From Rosenbergiella gaditana (GTDB lineage Bacteria; Pseudomonadota; Gammaproteobacteria; Enterobacterales; Enterobacteriaceae), in the NCBI RefSeq assembly GCF_018494065.1, contig NZ_JABBFR010000003.1:124001-188000 (forward strand): a DNA stretch of 64,000 bases. Reading direction: 5' to 3'. Shown one piece after another: positions 1-10,481 of this stretch; within the stretch, counting starts at the first letter, position 1; each line of letters begins with the position of its first letter. The notes under the pieces are model-generated. The model did not search any database, was not told where the DNA came from, and saw nothing but the letters and a program-made list of their open reading frames with translations. The translations under genes and the position numbers were made by a program.

Positions 1-347
1 GGAACTCTAATTCAGCCAGTTTTTTATCGAGGGTATCCAGCTCGACAACCGCTTCATTAAAGGTTTCTTCGTCATCGGCTTCGATCGCGAGTTCGACTAA
101 CCCACTGACATCTTCGAGCCCTTGCGCTAACTGATCGAAGGTTTCGACAATCGCTTCTAAGGAGGAACGCTCTTTTCCTAGCGCTTGCGCACGGTCAGGT
201 TCGTTCCAGACATCAGATTGTTCAAGTTCAGCGTTAACTTCTTCTAAACGCTCATTTTTTGCATCATAGTCAAAGGTACCCCCGAAGAACATCGCTGCGC
301 TCGGTGAGGTCTTGAATACGATTTTTTATCGGATTGATTTCAAACAT
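1..347 (-). CDS. prfB: Peptide chain release factor 2, 5' part only
   Basis: RF2 recognises UGA and UAA stop codons and triggers peptide release on the ribosome. Only the N-terminal helical domain is inside the window; the GGQ and SPF regions lie beyond position 1. Reading from the ATG at 347, the zero frame gives [10 protein letters not shown] and reaches an in-frame TGA at codon 26 (270-272). The +1 frame then continues with [20 protein letters not shown], so the gene needs the classical programmed +1 frameshift. It sits 85 bp downstream of recJ, as in E. coli, where recJ-prfB-lysS are adjacent. Confidence 0.95.
270..285 (-). promoter_or_regulatory. prfB programmed +1 frameshift site
   Basis: On the coding strand the slippery CTT codon (25) is followed by TGA (26) and C, the arrangement through which RF2 autoregulates its own synthesis. 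The Shine-Dalgarno-like stimulator just upstream reads CGGGGG here, where E. coli has AGGGGG. Spacing to the CTT codon is unchanged. Confidence 0.9.
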
Positions 348-432
348 AGTTTGTTGTCTTAAGTTGAAGATAAAAAAGTAAAACAGAGGGTGGAGATTCT
401 ACCCGAAACTCCCCTCAGCGTGTAACCTCTTT

Positions 433-2163
433 TTAGGCTTTCGGCCAGAGGTATTCGACTAATAATTGGGCGCTACGTTGTCCGCGATACTCATTCACAT
501 CCAATTTATACGCCAAAGTCGCGCGTTGAATGCTGGGATCGGGCCATTGGCGTAAGTCGATATTAAAGGCAATGCCATCAATGAGCGGACCGCCATTCAC
601 CGGTTCGAGAAGTAGCTTCAAATGTTTTTGCCCCACTAACCGTTGTTGCAATAGTTTGAATTCACCATCGAACAGTGGCTCGGGAAAACTCTGCCCCCAT
701 GGCCCCGCGTTGCGTAACATCTCAGCCGTTTCAACGTTCAATTGCTGTGCGGGTAATTCACCGTCAGACCAGATCACGCCTTGTAGCACATCATGATCCA
801 GCCACTCTGTGACCAATTGCGCAAAATAATCACGAAAGCGTGGGAATTGCTCTTCCGTTAAACTTAGCCCTGCCGCCATCGCATGGCCACCGAACTTAAG
901 AATTAATCCGGGATGTTGGCTATCTAGGCGTTCGAGAACATCTCGTAGATGCAGGCCAGCAATTGAGCGGCCCGATCCTTTTAAGGTGCCCTCCCCTGCG
1001 GGAGCAAAAGCAATAACCGGTCGATGGAAACGCTCTTTTAAGCGTGACGCGACAATACCAACTACCCCTTGGTGCCATTCTGGATGGTAGAAGGCTAAGC
1101 CCCTGGGAAGATGTTGCTGTTTTTCAAGCTGCTCACAAATCAGTAAAGCCTCTTGTTGCATCCCCTGCTCAATCTCTTTGCGGGTCTGGTTGAGGGCGTC
1201 AAGTTCAGTCGCTAACATCCGAGCTTGTGGCTCGCTCTCGGTAATCAGTAATTCGACGCCATGGGACATATCATCGAGCCGCCCCGCCGCATTAAGTCTT
1301 GGACCTAGTGCAAAACCGAGATCACTGGCGTTCAGACGTGAAGCTTGCCGTTGACTCACCTCAAGTAATGCCCGAATTCCTGGACGGCACTTGCCGGCAC
1401 GAATACGCTGCAGACCTTGCCACACCAAAATCCGGTTATTCGCGTCGAGTGGCACCACATCGGCTACGGTACCAAGCGCAACTAGATCTAACAGATCGGC
1501 CAGATTGGGGATCGTCCCAGTAAACCACCCTTGCTCTCGCAAGTAAGCGCGCAGTGCGAGCATCACATAAAATGCCACGCCGACCCCGGCTAAATTTTTC
1601 GAAGGAAAGGTTGCCTCCGGCAGATTGGGGTTAACCATCGCCGCCGCCGCGGGTAACACCTCACCGGGAAGATGGTGATCGGTAATAATAACGGGGATGC
1701 CTAACTGCGTGGCGTGCTCGACCCCGCTAATTGAAGAAATGCCGTTATCGACGGTAAAAATAAGCTGCGCTTGCCGGGCGTGGGCCAGGTCGACGACCTC
1801 AGGGCTGAGCCCATAGCCTTGCTCGAACCGGTTAGGCACCAGATAACTGACCCGTTGAGCGCCAAACTGTTGCAACGCTAAGACAGAGAGTGCCGTACTG
1901 GTTGCGCCATCCGCGTCAAAGTCACCCACCACCATGATATGCAGATTATCACGCATGGCCTGGTGTAATAACTGCACGGCCCGATCAATGCCGGTTAATC
2001 CCTGAGGGGATAAAAGATAATTCGCGCCCCGCTCCAATTGTGCCGCATCAGTGATACCCCGCTGCCGATACAATTGTTGCAATAGAGGAGGAAGCGTAGC
2101 CGAAAGCTCGACGTCAGCCTGTGGCTGACGTCGTTGTAGTTCTGGTATAGCGCGTGAAGACAA
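433..2163 (-). CDS. recJ: Single-stranded-DNA-specific 5'-3' exonuclease RecJ
   Basis: RecJ degrades single-stranded DNA 5' to 3' in RecFOR recombination, mismatch repair and base-excision repair. The 576-residue length matches the E. coli enzyme (577). DHH-phosphoesterase motifs are visible: DFDADGAT at residues 81-88, VDNGIS at 138-143, TDHH at 161-164, the ALGTVADVVPL region near 230 and GPRLNAAGRL at 287-296. A late GGHAMAAG motif belongs to the DHHA1 domain. It starts 4 bp after dsbC and is probably co-transcribed as xerD-dsbC-recJ-prfB. Confidence 0.97.
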   Translation of the reverse strand: MSSRAIPELQRRQPQADVELSATLPPLLQQLYRQRGITDAAQLERGANYLLSPQGLTGIDRAVQLLHQAMRDNLHIMVVGDFDADGATSTALSVLALQQFGAQRVSYLVPNRFEQGYGLSPEVVDLAHARQAQLIFTVDNGISSISGVEHATQLGIPVIITDHHLPGEVLPAAAAMVNPNLPEATFPSKNLAGVGVAFYVMLALRAYLREQGWFTGTIPNLADLLDLVALGTVADVVPLDANNRILVWQGLQRIRAGKCRPGIRALLEVSQRQASRLNASDLGFALGPRLNAAGRLDDMSHGVELLITESEPQARMLATELDALNQTRKEIEQGMQQEALLICEQLEKQQHLPRGLAFYHPEWHQGVVGIVASRLKERFHRPVIAFAPAGEGTLKGSGRSIAGLHLRDVLERLDSQHPGLILKFGGHAMAAGLSLTEEQFPRFRDYFAQLVTEWLDHDVLQGVIWSDGELPAQQLNVETAEMLRNAGPWGQSFPEPLFDGEFKLLQQRLVGQKHLKLLLEPVNGGPLIDGIAFNIDLRQWPDPSIQRATLAYKLDVNEYRGQRSAQLLVEYLWPKA

Positions 2164-2167
2164 GGGA

Positions 2168-2872
2168 TTATCCTGCGTTGATACGATCCAGATACTGTTT
2201 TAACTCATTAGGTCCTTGATAACCGGGGATCATGACACCGTTTTTGGTGAGCATCGCTGGTGTCCCTTGAATGCCATACAGCAGACCTAATTGATACTGT
2301 TTACCAATATCGACGTTACAGCTGCCAGCAGCAGGAGTTTTACCGGCCATTGCGGCATCAAAGGCTGCTTTACGATCTTTGGCACACCATACATTTTTCA
2401 TCGCTTTAGCCACATCGCCCTGCATACCTTGACGTGGGAACGCGAGATAACGGATAGTGATCCCTAACGCATTATAATCTGAGATCTGTTGGTGTAACTT
2501 ACGACAGTAACCACAAGTGATATCGGTAAACACGGTGACCACATATTGCTCTTTAGGCGCTTTATAGACAATCATCTCCGGTGCTAGGGCTTCCACTTTC
2601 TTGTCTAAGGTTTGGAAAGTGACATTAACCGCGTTTTTGCCGCTGATATCGTACAGTGGGCCTTGGATCATCTGTTTACCGTCGTCAGTGACATAAAGCA
2701 CTCCGTTATCCGTTAATACTGTGCTAATACCTGATAACGGCGAAGGCTGGATATCACTGATGTTTACGCCTAACTTGGTCAACGATTGGATGATCGCTGC
2801 GTTATTGGCATAGCTGGCGCTGGAAAATGTCGCGAATAATGCGACCATTGGGATTAACGTTTTTTTCAGCAT
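2168..2872 (-). CDS. dsbC: Periplasmic disulfide isomerase DsbC
   Basis: DsbC is a V-shaped homodimer that reshuffles wrong disulfides in periplasmic proteins and is kept reduced by DsbD. A signal peptide (MLKKTLIPMVALF, cleavage after about residue 22) precedes an N-terminal dimerisation domain and a thioredoxin fold. The active site is CGYC at residues 120-123, with a second structural pair at C163 and C185 and a GTPA cis-proline loop. The length of 234 residues compares with 236 in E. coli. It lies between xerD (24 bp upstream) and recJ (4 bp downstream). Confidence 0.97.
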   Translation of the reverse strand: MLKKTLIPMVALFATFSSASYANNAAIIQSLTKLGVNISDIQPSPLSGISTVLTDNGVLYVTDDGKQMIQGPLYDISGKNAVNVTFQTLDKKVEALAPEMIVYKAPKEQYVVTVFTDITCGYCRKLHQQISDYNALGITIRYLAFPRQGMQGDVAKAMKNVWCAKDRKAAFDAAMAGKTPAAGSCNVDIGKQYQLGLLYGIQGTPAMLTKNGVMIPGYQGPNELKQYLDRINAG

Positions 2873-2896
2873 TGTCTTATCCTTATTTTCACCCCG

Positions 2897-3811
2897 CTAG
2901 GCGCGTGGGTGATGCTGTTGATGCAGTTGACGGAGTCGTTCGTTGGCAACATGCGTATAAATTTGTGTTGTCGAAAGGTCGCTGTGACCGAGTAGCATTT
3001 GTACGACGCGCAAATCGGCACCGTGATTGAGCAAATGGGTTGCAAAGGCGTGACGCAGCACATGGGGCGAGAGCTTAGCGCTATCAATACCCGCGATTAA
3101 CGCATAGTGTTTAATACGATGCCAAAATGTTTGCCGAGTCATTTGCTGCCCACGGTTACTGGGGAAGATTATATCAATTTTTGCGCCATTAATCAGCCAA
3201 GGTCGGCCATGTTCTAGATAATTTTCTAGCCAATAAATCGCCTCTTCCCCCAGCGGCACTAATCGCTCCTTATTACCTTTCCCCAAAATTCTTACCACTC
3301 CCTGACGTAAGCTGAGATCACTGAGGGTGAGTCCCGTTAATTCCGACACCCGTAATCCGGTGGCGTAAAGCAGCTCGATCATCGCTTTATCACGCAGCTC
3401 TAGCGGAATTTCGGTGGAAGGGGCTTCAAGTAGGCGAGCGACTTGTGCTTCACTCAGATCCTTCGGTAACCGTTGCGGCAATTTAGGGGAGGAAAGTAAT
3501 GCGCTCGGATCATCGGGGCGTATCTGCTCACGATAAAGATATTGGAAAAGCTGGCGCATCGCACTGAGCTGACGTGCTGAACTGGTTACGCGATAACCCC
3601 CTTCTAGCTTCTCAGCCAAAAAACCTTGTAACTCGGGCGCACTCACGGTGAGTAGCGCTAATTGGTGCGCCTCAAGCCACTCCACCAGCTGTTTAAGATC
3701 GCGACGATAGGCTTCTAAAGTATTCTCTGCTAAGTTGCGCTCAATCCACAATTGGTCAATAAAGCCTTCAAGAAGGGGATCCATTGACGGTGTTGACGTC
3801 GATTTCTTCAT
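2897..3811 (-). CDS. xerD: Site-specific tyrosine recombinase XerD
   Basis: XerD acts with XerC at dif, activated by FtsK, to resolve chromosome dimers. All six catalytic residues are in place: R154, K178, H250, R253, H276 and Y285, each offset by +6 from E. coli numbering. The N-terminal core-binding domain includes the ERNLAENTLEAYRRDL segment. The product is 304 residues against 298 in E. coli, so translation may begin at the internal Met10 (MDPLLEGF), 27 bases in. It is the first gene of the xerD-dsbC-recJ unit and is divergent from fldB. Confidence 0.96.
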   Translation of the reverse strand: MKKSTSTPSMDPLLEGFIDQLWIERNLAENTLEAYRRDLKQLVEWLEAHQLALLTVSAPELQGFLAEKLEGGYRVTSSARQLSAMRQLFQYLYREQIRPDDPSALLSSPKLPQRLPKDLSEAQVARLLEAPSTEIPLELRDKAMIELLYATGLRVSELTGLTLSDLSLRQGVVRILGKGNKERLVPLGEEAIYWLENYLEHGRPWLINGAKIDIIFPSNRGQQMTRQTFWHRIKHYALIAGIDSAKLSPHVLRHAFATHLLNHGADLRVVQMLLGHSDLSTTQIYTHVANERLRQLHQQHHPRA

Positions 3812-3925
3812 TGATTCTTTTTCCGGTTACTTGAGCTAAACGGTCACTATTATGCATCAACTACGCCTCCCTGTATGCTTTCTGATACACTCAACCCAGA
3901 ATGGGAACCTACGAGTCAATTAAGC

Positions 3926-4444
3926 ATGAAAATAGGGTTATTTTACGGTTCAAGTACCTGTTATACCGAGATGGCCGCAGAGAAGATTCAAGCGTTTATC
4001 GGCCATGATTTGGTGACCTTACACAATGTTAAGGACTATGCCCTCTCTGCAATGGCCGAGTACGATTTGTTGATCTTAGGTATGCCAACATGGGACTTCG
4101 GCGAATTGCAGGAGGATTGGGAGGCACAATGGCAAACGCTGGCTGAACTCGATCTCTCTGGAAAAATTATCGCCCTCTATGGAATGGGGGATCAGGCGGG
4201 TTACAGCGAATGGTTTTTAGATGCACTCGGTATGCTGCACGACTTGTTACAACCAAAAGATGTCGCGTTTGTCGGCTATTGGCCGATTACGGGGTATGAA
4301 TTTATCAGTCAAAAACCGCTCACTGCCGATGGACATCACTTTGTAGGACTGGCCTTAGATGATGTGAATCAGTTTGAAGAGACGGATGAGCGCATTGCAA
4401 ATTGGTGCGAACAGGTTCTCGATGAAGTCGCTGCGCTACTGTAG
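3926..4444 (+). CDS. fldB: Flavodoxin FldB
   Basis: FldB is a small FMN electron carrier of the flavodoxin 2 type, induced by SoxRS in E. coli. The product starts [15 protein letters not shown], whose GSSTCYTE loop binds the FMN phosphate; the PTWDFGE and [10 protein letters not shown] segments frame the isoalloxazine ring. An upstream in-frame start at 3875 would add 17 residues absent from the family, so the ATG at 3926 was chosen, giving 172 residues (E. coli 173). It is divergent from xerD and converges with ygfX, leaving a 3-bp gap. Confidence 0.93.
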   Translation: MKIGLFYGSSTCYTEMAAEKIQAFIGHDLVTLHNVKDYALSAMAEYDLLILGMPTWDFGELQEDWEAQWQTLAELDLSGKIIALYGMGDQAGYSEWFLDALGMLHDLLQPKDVAFVGYWPITGYEFISQKPLTADGHHFVGLALDDVNQFEETDERIANWCEQVLDEVAALL

Positions 4445-4447
4445 CGA

Positions 4448-4864
4448 TTACTTCCATTGTCGATTACGACCTTTTAACCAGTAGAAGCGTAAGTTACGCC
4501 AAGCCTCTTCAGACATGGTATCCGCCATTAACCAGAAATACTGAGTGTGTTGTGCCGAACGCCAACTGATCATCACTCCCCAAGGTAGCCAACAGAGTGG
4601 CGCGCTAAGTCGCCACTGTTGGTGCTGCCAGTACCATGTCTCTTGATTATCAATCCCTAGGGGGCCAACCCTTAATGAAAGTCTTTTCAGCGACCGTGAC
4701 CTTTCGATGATAACCGCTACAATGGCTAAAGGCTTAAGTAGGTAAAACAAACCAAACCACGGCGAAAGCAAGATTACGGCTAGAGTAAAGAGTACCCAGC
4801 CGTTAACCGCCCTCACGGCATAACGCGAGGGACGGATCTCAGTTTGCCACAGGTCCGCGTGCAC
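4448..4864 (-). CDS. ygfX: YgfX-family inner-membrane protein
   Basis: YgfX (CptA) is a small inner-membrane protein always paired with sdhE; in E. coli it has been reported as a toxin-like partner that affects cell-division proteins. Two adjacent hydrophobic segments ([14 protein letters not shown] and the following [14 protein letters not shown]) form a membrane hairpin. The soluble tail carries the family pattern [20 protein letters not shown] at 4864 aligns with the E. coli start ([12 protein letters not shown] against VLWQSDLRVSWR), giving 138 residues. A longer in-frame reading from 4924 lies wholly inside sdhE and was not chosen. It overlaps the 3' end of sdhE by 26 nt. Confidence 0.85.
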   Translation of the reverse strand: MHADLWQTEIRPSRYAVRAVNGWVLFTLAVILLSPWFGLFYLLKPLAIVAVIIERSRSLKRLSLRVGPLGIDNQETWYWQHQQWRLSAPLCWLPWGVMISWRSAQHTQYFWLMADTMSEEAWRNLRFYWLKGRNRQWK

Positions 4865-5120
4865 TATTGCGCGTCCGAATAAGTTCGACCATTCCTTTGA
4901 GTTCGTCACTCGCCGGCTGCCCATGCCCCATCAACCAATTAAATAAATCAGGATCATCTGCCTTCAATAGGGCAATGAACGTACGCTTTTGTGCATCGGT
5001 TAAGGTATGGTATTCGTGTTCGAAAAAAGGACGGACTGCTATGTCCAGTTCTAACATACCTCGACGGCATGCCCAGTGAATACGAGAAGTGTCTTCAATA
5101 CCTATTTCTGCTGTTTCCAC
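4839..5120 (-). CDS. sdhE: FAD assembly factor SdhE
   Basis: SdhE promotes covalent attachment of FAD to succinate dehydrogenase (SdhA) and fumarate reductase. The small all-helical protein of 93 residues carries the invariant RGMLE motif at residues 20-24 (family RGxxE), the flavoprotein contact site. [13 protein letters not shown] and the [10 protein letters not shown] tail are also typical. It is five residues longer at the N-terminus than E. coli SdhE (88). It overlaps and probably translationally couples ygfX, and is divergent from ygfZ. Confidence 0.95.
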   Translation of the reverse strand: METAEIGIEDTSRIHWACRRGMLELDIAVRPFFEHEYHTLTDAQKRTFIALLKADDPDLFNWLMGHGQPASDELKGMVELIRTRNSARGPVAN

Positions 5121-5333
5121 ACGTTATTCCTTAATTATACCCTCAACCAGAGGAAGAGAGTGTACCGCAGAGCCAGTTTGAACGGCAGTGTAAATCACCC
5201 TATCTTCGGCATAACTCGCACTTTTGTGTTGGCTAATCTCTTTTCAGGCTTTACGCTTTAATGAATAATGAGACCAATTTCGTAAAGCGGCCCGCGTCGC
5301 TTTCACCTTCACTGTTGTACGACAGGAGATGTC

Positions 5334-6299
5334 ATGAATTCTCAACCCGCAATTGCTACGTCTTACACCGAGCTAGCCATTTGTTCGCTTACTGATTGGG
5401 CGCTGGTTTCAGCTCAAGGTGCCGATGCGACAGCTTATTTACAAGGCCAACTCACCGCAGATCTGAGTCAATTAGCAGAGAATGACCACCAACTTGCCGC
5501 ACATTGCGATGCAAAAGGTAAGATGTGGAGTAACTTGCGTATTTGCCACGACGGCGAAGGTTACAGCTATCTATTACGACGTGACGTGCGTGAACAACAG
5601 CTTACTGAAATAAAAAAATATGCGGTGTTTTCTAAAATTACCTTGATTGCCGACGATAGTCGTTCAGTACTTGGAGTGATGGGAACGCAAGCTGCTGATT
5701 TCCTTAGCCAACATTTTTCTCAATTACCTGATGCCTCCCAACCACGGGTGAGTGAAGGATCCACGCTGCTTTTGTGGCTAGCCACCCCAGAAAATCGCTA
5801 TATTGTAATAACTGAACCGGCTAACGCCGAAGCGTTACTTACCCAGGAGTCCGCCGCGGTCTGTGAACAACAGCGGTGGCTGGCCGCCGATATTGCCGCA
5901 GGCATTCCGGTGATTGAGGCAGCCAACACTGCGCAGTTTATTCCGCAAGCGACAAACTTACAGGCACTCAATGCCATTAGCTTTAAGAAAGGTTGTTATA
6001 GCGGTCAAGAGATGGTCGCCCGTGCCAAATATCGTGGGGCCAACAAACGAGCACTCTATTGGCTGGCTGGCACAGCCAAACACGCGATTGCCGCCGGTAG
6101 CGCGATTGAACTGCAAATGGGCGAAAATTGGCGTAAAACCGGTACGGTTCTCTGCTCGGTAATGGTGGAGCCCAATACGCTGTGGGTACAAGTTGTCTTG
6201 AATAACGACCTAGGGACTAATGATCGGTTCCGTGTGGAAGGCGAATCTGACAGTGAATTACGTATTCAGCCATTGCCTTACTCATTAGACGACGCGTAG
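5334..6299 (+). CDS. ygfZ: tRNA-modifying / Fe-S repair protein YgfZ
   Basis: YgfZ is a folate-binding GcvT-like protein that supports the activity of Fe-S enzymes such as MiaB. The family signature KGCYSGQE is at residues 219-226, and its Cys221 is the essential residue. The length is 321 residues against 326 in E. coli. A Shine-Dalgarno GGAGA lies just upstream of the ATG. Divergent from sdhE across about 210 bp, it is the same pairing as in E. coli. Confidence 0.95.
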   Translation: MNSQPAIATSYTELAICSLTDWALVSAQGADATAYLQGQLTADLSQLAENDHQLAAHCDAKGKMWSNLRICHDGEGYSYLLRRDVREQQLTEIKKYAVFSKITLIADDSRSVLGVMGTQAADFLSQHFSQLPDASQPRVSEGSTLLLWLATPENRYIVITEPANAEALLTQESAAVCEQQRWLAADIAAGIPVIEAANTAQFIPQATNLQALNAISFKKGCYSGQEMVARAKYRGANKRALYWLAGTAKHAIAAGSAIELQMGENWRKTGTVLCSVMVEPNTLWVQVVLNNDLGTNDRFRVEGESDSELRIQPLPYSLDDA

Positions 6300-6311
6300 T
6301 TTCCACGCCTC

Positions 6312-6350
6312 CTCCCCCTCAACGATAAGAAAACGACTTAGAGGGGGAAG
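6312..6350. terminator. Possible hairpin after ygfZ
   Basis: CTCCCCCTC and GAGGGGGAAG form a strong GC stem around a loop of about 20 nt, just after the ygfZ stop and between the convergent ygfZ and yqfA. There is no clear T-run on either side, so termination is a guess. Confidence 0.4.
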
Positions 6351-6408
6351 CTGTTTAGGGCTAACTACGACGCTGGCTCCAGAAGAGTTCTTGTACCAGT
6401 GTTAACCT

Positions 6409-7062
6409 TTACTTGATATAGAAATAGATTGCGCAAAAATGGCATATTGCACCGCCTAAAACAAAGGCGTGCCATATCGCGTGATTAAAAGGTATCCGCC
6501 GGTTAACATAAAAAATCACGCCTAAAGAGTAAACTATTCCGCCAATTGCCAGTAGCCATACGCTGGCTGCGGAGAGTTTAGTCGCCATTTGATAAATCAC
6601 CACTAGCGATAACCAGCCCATTAGCAGGTAAGTCACCACCGATAGCACCTTAAATCGATGGGCAAAGACTAGCTTAAAAATAATGCCCAAAAGTGCCAGT
6701 GACCATATCACCACCATTAAGCCTTCCGCCAAAGGCGAGCGTAGCCCAACTAATAAAAAAGGTGTGTAGGTGCCTGCGATAAGCAGATAAATTGCACAGT
6801 GGTCGACTTTCTTTAACCAAGGCTTGGCGTTTTGATTAGGGATAGCATGATAGAGGGTCGAGGCAAGAAACAGCACGATCATGCTGCCACCGTATAAGCT
6901 GTAGCTGACAAGGGTGATGATATCTGCACCACGTTCTAGCGCTTGGACAAGTAGCAGGACTAAGCCTACGACACCAAAAAGACAACCTAGGCCATGGCTT
7001 ACACTGTTTGCTATTTCTTCCGCCAATGAATATCCGGGAGAATGAGTATTTGTCTTGGCCAT
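6409..7062 (-). CDS. yqfA: Haemolysin III / PAQR-family membrane protein
   Basis: This is a seven-helix integral membrane protein of the HlyIII/PAQR superfamily (E. coli YqfA/TrhA, 219 residues; here 217). Conserved features are [11 protein letters not shown] near residue 15, the S-TLYHA motif near 66, and [16 protein letters not shown] near 87, which together supply the acidic and histidine residues of the putative metal site. [16 protein letters not shown] near the C-terminus gives the last histidines. The biochemical function in enterobacteria is uncertain; membrane-energetics roles have been proposed. It lies between ygfZ and gcvP, as in E. coli. Confidence 0.9.
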   Translation of the reverse strand: MAKTNTHSPGYSLAEEIANSVSHGLGCLFGVVGLVLLLVQALERGADIITLVSYSLYGGSMIVLFLASTLYHAIPNQNAKPWLKKVDHCAIYLLIAGTYTPFLLVGLRSPLAEGLMVVIWSLALLGIIFKLVFAHRFKVLSVVTYLLMGWLSLVVIYQMATKLSAASVWLLAIGGIVYSLGVIFYVNRRIPFNHAIWHAFVLGGAICHFCAIYFYIK

Positions 7063-7204
7063 AACAGCTGTGTTAACTCCTTTATCAACCAGTGACTGAA
7101 TAACTAGACTAACTTAGAATAAATTCAGAGTACACTTGTAAGCTTAAATAAAACTGTGAGGAGGTGTTACAGCCCCCTATCGGCAGAGGGCGGTATAAGA
7201 GGGT

Positions 7205-10072
7205 TTATTGATAGTCAGCAATCGGTACACATGAGCAAGATAGATTACGGTCGCCGTAGACATCATCAACTCTTTTGACCGTTGGCCAGTATTTATTCTC
7301 GACTCCCGCAGGAAAGACCGCTATTTCACGGGAATAGGCATGAGTCCAGTCATTGACCAGTTCTTGCTGAATATGGGGTGCATTGACCAGTGGGTTATCA
7401 TCCAATGGCCACTCTCCTTGAGCGACTTGCTCGATTTCATGGCGAATAGCCAGCATCGCGTTAATAAATCGATCGAGTTCAATGAGGCTCTCTGACTCCG
7501 TAGGCTCAACCATCAAAGTACCTGCTACGGGGAAAGACATGGTGGGTGCATGAAAACCATAGTCGATCAGTCGCTTGGCGATATCCATTTCACTAATACC
7601 GGTGCGTTCCTTTATGGGGCGAATATCAAGGATGCATTCGTGGGCTACTCGCCCTTCAGGGCCGGTATACAGAATATCGTAGTCTGATGATAAGCGGCTC
7701 GCAATATAGTTCGCATTAAGAATCGCAATGGTACTGGCTTGCTTCAACCCCTCTCCACCCATCATTCTGATATACATCCAACTAATGGGAAGAATCGACG
7801 CACTGCCAAACGGTGCGGCGCTGACCGCACCTTGCTCGGTCAACAGCGTCGACTGCACAATACTGTGCCCAGGAATAAATGGGGCAAGGTGTGATTTAAC
7901 CCCTATTGGGCCCATTCCTGGGCCACCGCCACCATGCGGAATACAAAATGTTTTATGCAGATTAAGGTGAGAGACGTCCGCCCCGATATGTCCTGGTGTC
8001 GTAATACCCACTTGCGCATTCATATTGGCACCATCCAGATACACTTGCCCACCGTGCTGATGAACAATCTCACAGACTTCGCGGATAGTCTGCTCGTAAA
8101 CACCATGGGTCGAGGGATAGGTGACCATAATGCAGGAGAGGTTGTCCCCGGCTTGGCTGGCCTTAGCACGAAGATCCTCTACATCAATATTACCTTGCTT
8201 ATCACAGGCCACGACGACCACTTCCATACCTGCCATTTGCGCTGATGCCGGATTGGTGCCGTGAGCGGAGGCTGGAATGAGGCAAATATGACGCTGCCCT
8301 TGATAACGGCTTTCATGGTAGCGGCGAATGGCAAGTAAACCGGCATATTCTCCTTGCGCCCCTGAGTTTGGTTGCATACATAACGCATCGTAACCGGTCA
8401 GGGTAATCAGCCACTCGGAAAGCTGTTCGATCATCTGTAAATAGCCGGCAGCTTGGTGAGTGGGACAAAAAGGATGGAGGTCGGCAAATTCCGGCCAAGT
8501 GATCGGTAACATTTCTGCGACGGCATTGAGCTTCATCGTACAGGAACCTAAGGGGATCATCGCCTGGTTAAGCGCCAAATCCTTACGCTCAAGTTTGTGC
8601 AGGTAGCGCAGCATCTCGGTTTCACTGTGATACTGATTAAATACCGGGTGCGTCAGAATGGCACGTTGTCGCATTAAGGCTTGAGGAATTATGCGTTGCT
8701 GACTGACATTGCGATCCTCTTGGTCGATATCGACTGTTATCGCGCGTCCAAGCAGTACCTCCAGCAAAACAATAATATCTTGCCGTTGCGTGGTTTCATC
8801 CAGCGTAATCCCGATTGCATGATGAAGATCGCTGCGCAAATTAATATGCTGCTGTTTTGCTCGCTGTAGTACCTGCGCTTTATCGGCAACCTCGACCGTT
8901 AAAGTATCGAACCACTGTGAGTAACGGAGAATTAATCCATTATCTTGCAACACCTTTGCGAGAATTTTCGTATAACGATGAATACGCTGCGCGATGCGTG
9001 CTAGACCTTCAGGACCATGCCATACCGCGTACATTCCAGCGATATTAGCTAATAGCACCTGTGAGGTGCAGATATTCGAATTCGCTTTTTCGCGACGTAT
9101 ATGCTGTTCTCGAGTTTGCATTGCCATACGCAGTGCGATATTTCCTTGCACATCACGCGATACACCTATAATTCGTCCCGGCATCGCCCGCTTGAAGGTC
9201 TCTTTGGTCGCGAAGAACGCAGCATGAGGACCACCGTATCCCATAGGCACGCCAAAGCGCTGTGAAGAGCCAAAAACGATATCGGCCCCTAATTCCCCCG
9301 GCGATTCGAGAAGCACTAATGCCATAAATTCGGCTGCGACAGCAACAATAACGCCCTGCTGTGATAACGATGCAATAAGTTGACGATAATCATGCAACGC
9401 CCCCTGCGAGCCACAATACTGTAAGCAGATGCCAAAAAGATCTTGGTAGTCTACCGCCCTCTCAGCACTATCGATAACCAGCTCGAAGCCAAAGGTCTCG
9501 GCACGCGTTTTTAGTACAGCGAGAGTTTGTGGGTGAATGTCTTCTGCCACAAAAAATTTATTGGCATGTTTGCGTTTACTCACCCGCTTTGCCATGGCCA
9601 TGGCTTCTGCCGCGGCCGTCGCTTCATCAAGTAACGACGCGGAGGCAACATCCATCCCTGTGAGATCTAAAGTGACCTGCTGAAAGTTGAGCAACGCTTC
9701 AAGCCGTCCTTGAGAGACCTCTGGTTGGTAAGGGGTATAGGCCGTATACCATCCGGGGTTCTCAAGTAAATTTCGCAGGATAACGGGTGGGGTGTGTACT
9801 GCACTGTACCCCATGCCGATCCACGATTTGTAACGAAGATTTTTCGCCGCGATGGCTTTTAATTCTGCCAGCGCCTGATGCTCGCTAGCGGATGAGAGCT
9901 GCAGTGGCGAAGTGGAGAGTTGAATATTTTCAGGCACGATAGACGCAATCAGCCTCGGCAAGTCAGGCGCGCCAATCTGCTGTAACATCTGCTGTTGTTG
10001 GTCGGTATCAGGACCGATATGGCGGCGAATGAAGGCATCTGGATGTTCTAACTGGCTAAGTGTTTGCGTCAT
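7205..10072 (-). CDS. gcvP: Glycine dehydrogenase (decarboxylating), P protein
   Basis: The P protein decarboxylates glycine with PLP and transfers aminomethyl to lipoyl-GcvH. The product carries both halves of the duplicated PLP fold; the PLP lysine is in [19 protein letters not shown] near residue 700, followed by the glycine-rich loop. The ATG at 10072 ([10 protein letters not shown]) matches the E. coli N-terminus and gives 955 residues (E. coli 957). A GTG at 10084 would add four residues and overlap the gcvH stop as GTGA. E. coli has over 100 bp between gcvH and gcvP; here the genes are almost fused, implying tighter coupling. Confidence 0.97.
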   Translation of the reverse strand: MTQTLSQLEHPDAFIRRHIGPDTDQQQQMLQQIGAPDLPRLIASIVPENIQLSTSPLQLSSASEHQALAELKAIAAKNLRYKSWIGMGYSAVHTPPVILRNLLENPGWYTAYTPYQPEVSQGRLEALLNFQQVTLDLTGMDVASASLLDEATAAAEAMAMAKRVSKRKHANKFFVAEDIHPQTLAVLKTRAETFGFELVIDSAERAVDYQDLFGICLQYCGSQGALHDYRQLIASLSQQGVIVAVAAEFMALVLLESPGELGADIVFGSSQRFGVPMGYGGPHAAFFATKETFKRAMPGRIIGVSRDVQGNIALRMAMQTREQHIRREKANSNICTSQVLLANIAGMYAVWHGPEGLARIAQRIHRYTKILAKVLQDNGLILRYSQWFDTLTVEVADKAQVLQRAKQQHINLRSDLHHAIGITLDETTQRQDIIVLLEVLLGRAITVDIDQEDRNVSQQRIIPQALMRQRAILTHPVFNQYHSETEMLRYLHKLERKDLALNQAMIPLGSCTMKLNAVAEMLPITWPEFADLHPFCPTHQAAGYLQMIEQLSEWLITLTGYDALCMQPNSGAQGEYAGLLAIRRYHESRYQGQRHICLIPASAHGTNPASAQMAGMEVVVVACDKQGNIDVEDLRAKASQAGDNLSCIMVTYPSTHGVYEQTIREVCEIVHQHGGQVYLDGANMNAQVGITTPGHIGADVSHLNLHKTFCIPHGGGGPGMGPIGVKSHLAPFIPGHSIVQSTLLTEQGAVSAAPFGSASILPISWMYIRMMGGEGLKQASTIAILNANYIASRLSSDYDILYTGPEGRVAHECILDIRPIKERTGISEMDIAKRLIDYGFHAPTMSFPVAGTLMVEPTESESLIELDRFINAMLAIRHEIEQVAQGEWPLDDNPLVNAPHIQQELVNDWTHAYSREIAVFPAGVENKYWPTVKRVDDVYGDRNLSCSCVPIADYQ

Positions 10073-10080
10073 CGTATTGC

Positions 10081-10467
10081 TCACTTATTAATTAAGGTTT
10101 GGTAGGCATTGGCATCGAGTAATTGGTCGAGTTCGTTTTCGTTATTGACCTTAATCTTAAATAACCAGCCGGCCTCGTAGGGTGATGTGTTCACCAACTC
10201 AGGACTGTCATTGAGTTCGTCGTTAATCGCAATGATTTCACCGCTTAGTGGAGCATAAATGTCGGATGCCGCTTTAACCGACTCCGCGACAGCACAGTCA
10301 TCGCCCAAGGTGACTTCACGACCTATCTCAGGTAAATCCACAAAGACCATATCGCCTAATAGGCTTTGCGCATGTTCGGTAATCCCCACGGTGACAGAAC
10401 CATCATTTTCTTGACGCACCCACTCGTGGCTATCGCGATATTTTAATTGTTGTGGAACATTGCTCAT
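10081..10467 (-). CDS. gcvH: Glycine cleavage system H protein
   Basis: GcvH is the lipoyl shuttle between the P, T and L proteins. The 128-residue product carries the lipoylation motif ESVKAASD with the target at K65. The ATG at 10467 is preceded by a good GGAG and gives the standard N-terminus [16 protein letters not shown]; a longer reading from 10530 would run into gcvT and was rejected. It lies 14 bp after gcvT. Confidence 0.97.
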   Translation of the reverse strand: MSNVPQQLKYRDSHEWVRQENDGSVTVGITEHAQSLLGDMVFVDLPEIGREVTLGDDCAVAESVKAASDIYAPLSGEIIAINDELNDSPELVNTSPYEAGWLFKIKVNNENELDQLLDANAYQTLINK

Positions 10468-10481
10468 TTTATTCTCCATTA

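Noticed and set aside
3875..3925. Longer fldB start
   Set aside because: The extra 17 residues have no counterpart in FldB and no ribosome binding site precedes 3875.
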